From Aegilops tauschii subsp. strangulata (Eukaryota; Streptophyta; Magnoliopsida; Poales; Poaceae): a stretch of 64,000 bases of DNA. Numbering within the stretch: the stretch's first letter is position 1; each line of letters begins with the position of its first letter. The notes below the pieces were generated by a model. It did not search any database. It was not told where the DNA came from and saw nothing but the letters and a program-made list of their open reading frames with translations. The stretch covers positions 326,395,294-326,459,293 of the forward strand of contig NC_053037.3 in assembly GCF_002575655.3 (NCBI RefSeq), given 5' to 3'. Below are positions 58,101-64,000 of the stretch, piece after piece. A program made the position numbers and the translations under genes.

Positions 58101-59464
58101 TTTCTTCTAGTAATTGTGACTTAAGCATGCTGCCATCCTGTCTGCTCAGGGATTTATAAGGTAAGTTTATAGATATTTTAGGAAGCAAAGTTCATAAATC
58201 TTCAGACTACATCGGCTGGAATTAAACCGCAAGAAAATTGATGATCAACTATTAAGGGGATTTGATTATGCTCTCCTACGATTAGGATTGTTTGAATCAA
58301 TCCCTGCAAGCCCCATCAATATGTTGGATAAAATGGATCCAAATTTCTGTTTCCTTTGAAATCTTTGATCATCCAGTTCACTGTGAATGGTTTTCTTTTC
58401 CTTTGTGGTGTCACAAATTTTCAGTTTTTCATTTTAGGTCATGCATTGGCGCATTATCTTCAGCATTGCAAAATTCAGTTGTGATGTCAACATTCTTACT
58501 ACGATTGCTAATTTTTTAAGATGGTTTACCCATTTTCATATGCAGAGACTCTTGTCCATTCAACATTGGATCACTGTGATATATCTGATTTCAGCATTCA
58601 AGTTTTCTTCAATATGAAAGACCATACAGTCCATGTGAGACAAAGGCCCCACCTGAAGATGTTCCTTGAGAAGGTAGCTCAGATGTTTGAGCTTGTCATT
58701 TTCACAGCTAGTCAGAGAATCTATGCTGAGCAGATAATAGATAGGCTTGACCCTGATGGGAAATTGATCTCGCAGCGAATATATCGTGAGTCATGTATAT
58801 TCTCTGATGGCAGCTATACAAAAGACCTGACAATTCTGGGAGTCCACTTGGCAAAAGTTGCTATAATTGACAATACGCCACAGGTAACATTCCTTCCAAA
58901 ATACTCCATGTTTTATCTCCACAGGCAGATATGTTTCTCCTTTGTAAACGTTGGCTAAAGGGGGAAGGATCCCTCCTTAACTGTCCACTGTATAGAAGTG
59001 CGAGCTCTCCGCGAATTAGCGCGGATAGCACCATACAGTGCAGCTGGGCGGGTTCAGCACCTTTGAACTCCAGACGGGAGCTAGCGCCCAGTTCTCAGTG
59101 TTTCTCCTCTTTGTTTGTAATTTTCAATCTTAGTAGCTATATTTTCTAGGCATGTGACCTGCAGGTATCTAGTTGCTTCCTTTTGAATCAAATGAAAACT
59201 TTTAACAGCTAGAGTCGCACTCTTCATGAGGGCTTCACAACTCCTGAACACTCTTATGGATGCATTATATTATAGCTGAAACCTCTCTTGTTTCAGGTTT
59301 TCCAGTTGCAAGTCGATAATGGTATCCCGATAAAAAGCTGGTTTGATGACCCCGCGGACCAGGAACTGGTTGAGTTACTCCCGTTCCTCGAGACCCTTGT
59401 TGATGCAGAGGACGTAAGGCCACTAATCTCAAAGACTTTTCATGGCACAGTCCAGCAGGATTAG
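55160..59464 (+). CDS. SCP1-like small CTD phosphatase (FCP1/NIF domain), SSP4/SSP5-like
   Basis: Likely a Mg-dependent phosphatase acting on phosphoserine of proteins such as the RNA polymerase II CTD, probably nuclear. Coding exons: 55160-55307, 56073-56203 (or 56025-56203), 57217-57319, 57542-58051, 58546-58883, 59297-59464. All junctions are GT/AG and phases agree, giving 465 codons plus TAG (481 with the longer exon). The FCP1/NIF domain fills the C-terminal third. The DxDxT motif (LDLDETLVHST) is made by joining 58051 to 58546; next come [15 protein letters not shown] and the IIDNTPQ aspartate, so all catalytic residues are present. The acidic N-terminal half is not a recognised domain; length and layout match Arabidopsis SSP4/SSP5. 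The ATG at 55160 is preceded by an overlapping short upstream ORF at 55131. An alternative first exon is possible. Confidence 0.88.
56001..56098 (+). repeat. Tandem duplication of a splice acceptor region (48-49 bp)
   Basis: 'atttaattta...tattgcag/ttctctctactgccg' is followed by 'atttaattta...gtttgcag/tccactctactgccg'. Both AGs (56023-56024 and 56071-56072) have a pyrimidine tract. They differ by 48 bp, so both keep the reading frame. Confidence 0.8.
56591..56737 (+). mobile_element. Stowaway-type MITE in phosphatase intron
   Basis: Starts CTCCCTCCGTTTCTAAATAT and ends ATATTTAGGAACGGAGGGAA. It has long inverted terminal repeats (about 40 bp with mismatches) and TA on both sides (56589-56590 and 56738-56739). 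Length 147 bp, typical of Triticeae Stowaway elements. It lies in the intron between 56203 and 57217. Confidence 0.9.
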
Positions 59465-59720
59465 ACTTAAGATGCATCATTATCATGCACTGAGCCTGAG
59501 CCTGCCACTGTGTCAGCGAACTCCATCTTGGGAAATTAGGTATAGGATCAGCATTCACCATTTATGTTATGTTGGCTGTTACAGATAGCAAGCATAAACT
59601 GCATGTCGCCATGGCTTGTATACGTAGTATTGCTCGGGTTTTCTGTGTGGCAGGTCTGTGTACATAAATTATAGTATTGAATAAAGTGATCTGAATCCAG
59701 TTTTTGCTCAAAGGGACCTC
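59465..59720 (+). other. 3' UTR and poly-A signal of the phosphatase gene
   Basis: Follows the TAG at 59462-59464. AATAAA is present at 59690-59695, about 225 bp downstream of the stop. Confidence 0.6.
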
Positions 59721-60300
59721 TCAAGCAGCACAGAGTAGCTGACTATGCCTGAAGCTTTCACCTACACAAAATTCTCCCTAAATCCCTATCCTGGTTGTAG
59801 AACAATCGTAAATTTCCATTTTATTTTTGGAATAGCGCCCAACACGCATGCTTTGGAGTATGTGTGCAGCTAAAAGTGGGATAAGACTGCCTCGCTGTTA
59901 TTATTTCTTTCTTTAATAGGTTAATTTGATAAATGTCACTTGAATTCTGGCGATTCCAAGAAGTGCTACTGCAATTTGCAAACTTTGAAAAATGCCATTT
60001 TCAGTGGCATTTTTCGAAGTCTACATTAGGAATGGAGGGAGTAGATAGAAAACCAATCTCCATGCCCTTGTGAAGCGTTCTCTTCACCGCCATCAAAATG
60101 CTTCCTAGCAAAGGGGCAGCGAGCTAAGACTAGGGACTGTACTCTTGGCGACGAAAACTCAGGGTTTGCGCAACATTGCGCTTCAGCAAGCTAAGATGAA
60201 ATTGCCGTCCCCCCCGCGTTTGCCGTTTTTAAAACCAGAAGCCACTGATTCGACTACGTGGTGGCAATTATCACCTGCACCAAAAGTGTGCTTTATAAGT
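59721..60300. repeat. Intergenic spacer with inverted repeat and MITE relic
   Basis: No gene seen. An imperfect hairpin has 16-bp arms with one mismatch (59982-59997 and 60005-60020, arm ACTTTGAAAAATGCCA, 7-nt loop). It is followed at 60021-60045 by a Stowaway-like terminus 'ctacattaggaatggagggagta'. Confidence 0.5.
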
Positions 60301-60696
60301 TTATATATATCTTTCTGAAGTTGCACATTGATGACAAACATCTCTATACAACAGAAAACGGGTTAGCATTCCTTCCTTTCCCTTGTGTCTCCTCGCCCTA
60401 GAAAAAGTAACCGGCGCCTAAATAGCTCAGATTACAAGCCACTGGACTGACTACCCACCCCCATCCAGTGTGCACACAGGCAGATACAACAAGCTGATGG
60501 CCCGAAACAGAACGAAGAGCTTCACACGCTTCCAGATCAGACAGCACACATAAGCATCAAACCCTGGGCTGCCCTGCCCTGCGCTGTAAACCTTGCGGGA
60601 ACCCCACCCAAGCTTGATCCGCCACTTTGTTTCTCGCTGTTTCGTTGGCCACCAGCCGCACTCCAGGAAGGCATGTCGGATGCGCCTGACTGGCCA
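60300..60696 (-). other. Presumed 3' UTR of the MAP kinase gene
   Basis: Downstream of the MAPK stop on the minus strand, with GC-moderate unique sequence. It faces the 3' end of the phosphatase gene; about 1.2 kb separates the two stop codons. No definite poly-A signal was chosen. Confidence 0.4.
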
Positions 60697-63519
60697 CTAA
60701 TACATCTGCGACATACCGTAGGGAACAACGCCGACCTTCCTGTGAGCACTTGCCGCCACTCCTGTTGTAGTTGGAGCCATGCCATTAAGGGATCTCGAGT
60801 ATAGGTTTGATTCCGCTGATAGCCTATCAGAAGAACCCCTTTTCGGCCCTGCTGACTGATGGAAGGGAGGTGCTCTCATGTCCAGAGCAACATCAGGCAC
60901 AGTTGAACTGTTTGCGCAAGCATAAACCTGCTGGTGCAGCGTATACATTTCGGCCTGCGATGGCTCGGAGCAAGCTGACTTTGCCGGTGTCTGATAATAA
61001 CCGTATATTTGCGGGATTTGCTGTTGGGGAGGATAACCTGAGCTCATTGCTGCCACTCTTCGTGGGTCATATGTATCCTTCATGCCAACATTTTCGTAAG
61101 GCAGAACTGGACCAACAACCCTTCCTGGTCTTGCTGTATAATTGACAAGCATTATATGATTAGATTAAAACTAGTACCAGCTAAGCACGTATATCAAACA
61201 TGGACTAGAAAGCACCTGTTGGCACTCTTTGTGGAGCCTGTGAGGTTCTCTGGACATTGCCAGAATATTTTTCTGAATCTCGATGATTTTTATAAGACTC
61301 GTCAGGCGAAGGCTTATCCCTTGATGGGCCAATACGGGGTTGTTCCTTGCCATGAATTGGAGCTGAGTGAACAATAGTAGACCTGTAAAAACGTTAACAG
61401 ATGTTTCATGAATCAATTCGCAAGAACTAAATGTCCAGCCAGGTAGACTGCAAGAGAATCAGTAAATCCTGCATCAATGTGCACTAATCAACTATCAGGT
61501 TGTGAGAGCTGAGATTCCGAATATGAAGTGTGTATCATCTCCTGGCATGTCAATTTGGCCAACCAGCCTAACAGTACGCAGGAAAGTTGACTTCAATGTT
61601 CTACAATCCACATTCAGTTGCATGAACCCAACTCCAACATGGCCCAAATTTTATGCTCGCTATTTGGTCAGGAACTGTTTAGTTAACATTTAGTGGTCAT
61701 TACGATTTCACTTTATTAACATATTTTGCCATATTTTTATCATTCTTTTAGCAATAATATGGATTTTACAACAGCGGCCGGTCAGCAGCGACGGCTGAAC
61801 GCTAGTAAGGCCGTGTGGGGCGTCGCGGTGTGCCAGGGATCCCTCCATCGGCCGTTGCTCAGAGGCGGGATGCGAGCATGGCGGTGTAGTCCTAGGTCCT
61901 AGCGGCGTGAGGGAGATGGCAGCGTTCGGTTCGACTGTTCATGGCATGCAGGCGTGATGTGTGTGGCTGCATGCGCCCTAGTCTCAACGAGATGCCAAAA
62001 TGCATCTCACAGCAGGCCTTGGGCCATGACTATTACTTGGCCTAAACCCTACAAGGTGCTTTTCTTCGGATTTTCAGTTAACCGGGACTTAAAACTGAAT
62101 TTGACTGCACCAGTTCGGTCAGTCAATTCTACAAACTGAATTTTCAGCTGCCAACTGAAAAACCCGATAATTCAGTTTAATTTTTGCCCAGCTCTAGCTA
62201 CATACATTGAAGTCCAAAATGTTATTCATTATGTCACGTCAACATTGGCTCATTTCACCTTCTTGTGAAAGCATATTAAGACAACATTGTCATCGGAGTT
62301 AAAGTGTGGCCAATGTCGGTGTTCCAAAGTTCCAAACTGAAGCCAAAAATGCCATTCATTGTGTCATATTAGCATAGGTTTGTTTCACCTTCTTGTCAAG
62401 CCATATGAAGACAACATTATTATTAGACGAGGTGAAGTGTGACAAATGACGGTGTGCCTAAGTTCCAAACTGTGACCCTGACCAATCTATTAAGCTCTGA
62501 TGTGTGCCTTTTAGCTGTTTTGAACTCCTGCCGCTAATATAATAAAAGGTAGAGAAAGAAATATCATGGAACAATGAAAGGTTACCTAGGAAGAGAGGTG
62601 TGCTTTCTATCCATTGGAACTACAGGGCCGTTCTCACTATTTTCTTCAAGATGAGCAAACTGCTTCCTAAATTGATCAACAGCACTGCATAAACACAGGT
62701 AGAGAGTGTCCTAGTCAGTAGACTGTGAAGAGATACAATGAAAACAAAGGTCAAAGCATGAGCAAAAGCACCATCTAATTCCAAAGATATTATTGCTCAG
62801 ACCTTGGGTATAGAAAGGTTGTCCTTTCAGTTCCATTGGTGTAGTCTTTGAGCAACTGTGGATGGTATTCCAATATCTCACGAAATATAAGCTCCCTTAT
62901 GTCTTCTTTTGTCACTCTTCTACGCTCAAACTCAAACTCCATTTTTGTGATTGGTTGGCAGGATGGTTCTCTCTCAACCTTGGCAAGCCCTTTAAAGTAC
63001 GGATGAGACAATGCCTGACAGAAATCACAAGTTTCCAAATAATGTCACTTTATGCACCTCAATAACTCAAAAGTACAAGACACTCTGCTGCCAGCATAAG
63101 CAGGGCTGTAAAAACACTACCAATGTACCTCTTCAGCAGTTGGGCGGTCCTTTGGATCGAACGCTAAAAGCCTTTGCAACAGGTCTAAGGCCAAAGGATC
63201 TGCATTGGGAAATTTATGCGAAAACGAAATCAGCTCTTTCTTTCTCATGCTGCTCAGATACCTCCTTGCTTTCTCATTCCGGACCTGGAAAGGAAGAACC
63301 TATTAATGTCAATTGGATAACCGACCAAATAGACTATAGAAGGATTCCCAAATAAAACCAGCACTATACCCGAGAGATTGTATCCATAGATGGTGTGCCC
63401 AGAAGATCAGTCATCAGATCTAACTGATGTACAACATTTTTACCAGGAAACAAAGGTTTTCCTGTCAAGACCTCAGCAAAGATGCATCCGATGCTCCAGA
63501 CATCAATGGCGGGTGTATA
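60697..63519 (-). CDS. Plant MAP kinase, C-terminal six exons (group D/TDY-like), 5' part off window
   Basis: Serine/threonine kinase of MAPK cascades. Minus-strand exons are 63370-63519, 63129-63284, 62803-63014, 62586-62684, 61216-61382 and 60697-61133, ending TAG at 60697-60699. All introns are GT/AG and the phases agree, giving 406 codons. The first visible exon covers kinase subdomain IX onwards (YTPAIDVWSIGCIFAEVLTG), then LGTPS, LLQRLLAFDPKDRPTAEEAL and HPYFKGL. Next come the basic/acidic post-kinase segment and a long, Pro/Gln/Ser-rich C-terminal extension ending VVPYGMSQMY. That long tail is characteristic of plant TDY-type MAPKs, which lack the common-docking motif. The ATP-binding, catalytic-loop and activation-loop exons lie beyond 64000, so TDY itself is not seen. 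Confidence 0.9.
61383..62585 (-). other. 1.2-kb MAPK intron with inserted GC-rich segment
   Basis: Intron between the fourth and fifth visible exons. It contains an abruptly GC-rich stretch (about 61775-62035) followed by a segment rich in 'aactgaattttcag' words (62060-62180), probably a decayed transposon insertion, and a 130-bp tandem duplication. Confidence 0.45.
62208..62470. repeat. Tandem duplication of ~130 bp in MAPK intron
   Basis: 62208-62337 and 62338-62470 align end to end ('tgaagtccaaaatg.tattcatt.tgtca' to 'gttccaaac') with perhaps 20-25% divergence. Confidence 0.75.
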
Positions 63520-64000
63520 CTGCAATTTTGTTAACAGAGCATTTATGTTAGAGAAAAACATGCATGAGTAACAAGTCACTGTTTATCAGTATCGCATCAT
63601 GATAATGTTCATTGAGAATAATCAAATATAACAATGCCTGAGATGCTTTCGCAAGTCTTAACACAAATATAACTCATATGATTTTTAACAGCTCCTACCG
63701 AGAACGATACGAGGTCAAGATTCTATGTAGCATAGATTTACATAGAAATGGAGTAACTTCATGTTTGAGCACTCAATGCATGATCAACAATGCAATAAGG
63801 AAACAACAAACGTATGATTATGACAGTGGGGAAAGTCAAAGTGATGGTTTGCAGATTACATTAGCTTTTCACACAGAAGCAGAGCTTGTTCCAATAGAAG
63901 GTGCTGTGCTCCCATAAAATGTTCTATAAGATCTGTGGGGAAAATGAGGTTTCATGCCACAGCATAAATAAGCTTGGAACAAAACTAATGGACCAATCAC
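63520..64000 (-). other. Partial MAPK intron reaching the window edge
   Basis: The acceptor lies at 63520-63521 (minus). No further MAPK coding sequence is recognisable up to 64000, so the preceding exon lies beyond the window. Confidence 0.5.

Noticed and set aside
1..64000. tRNA, rRNA or microRNA genes
   Set aside because: I looked for cloverleaf-type segments and conserved rRNA words and saw none I could support by eye; a dedicated scan would be needed to exclude them.

Overview
The window looks like a stretch of a Triticeae genome (wheat, Aegilops or barley type). Roughly the first 53 kb is nested transposable elements: Angela/BARE-type copia LTRs, gypsy elements, CACTA ends and a LINE. 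The last ~10.5 kb is a small gene island with two intron-containing genes in convergent orientation. I could not run searches. TE family names rest on recognising termini and domains. Structural calls rest on LTR boundaries, target-site duplications (TSDs) and reading frames read directly.

Layout, 1-29330. Two tandem 3' ends of the same CACTA family lie at 1-2304 and 5143-6785. Between them is GC-rich, promoter-like captured sequence. A gypsy LTR (6786-7983) is cut by the second CACTA end. A LINE (8026-8377, resuming at 18545-19871) is interrupted by a TG...CA LTR unit (8378-18539, TSD ACCAC). That unit is itself interrupted by a complete Angela element (9735-18299, TSD TGGTT). Next come gypsy LTR fragments, another CACTA end (to 23135), and a gypsy LTR (to 25904) carrying a copia solo LTR (23376-25119). 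A copia gag fragment with its primer-binding site and LTR, and a further LTR-like segment, complete this part.

Layout, 29331-53314. This is one complete, large gypsy element of Tat type on the minus strand (521-bp LTRs, TSD CTTTG). It encodes gag, protease, RT, RNase H and integrase. Between integrase and the 3' LTR it carries a separate split gene on the opposite strand with its own TATA box. It is interrupted by a minus-strand copia solo LTR (37845-39553) and a second complete Angela element (42473-51143, TSD GTGCG). LTR divergences counted by hand (gypsy ~3.6%, nested Angela ~1.9%, other Angela ~1.3%) agree with the nesting order.

Layout, 53320-64000. A promoter and 5' UTR intron lead into a plus-strand gene for an SCP1-like (FCP1/NIF-domain) phosphatase. 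Its coding exons add up to an uninterrupted 465-codon frame; a tandem duplicated splice acceptor could give 481. A Stowaway MITE sits in one of its introns. A convergent minus-strand gene supplies the last six exons of a plant MAP kinase with a long C-terminal extension (group D/TDY-like); its N-terminal part lies beyond the right edge. The two genes are probably the only functional host genes here. Almost all other ORFs are TE remnants or shadows.
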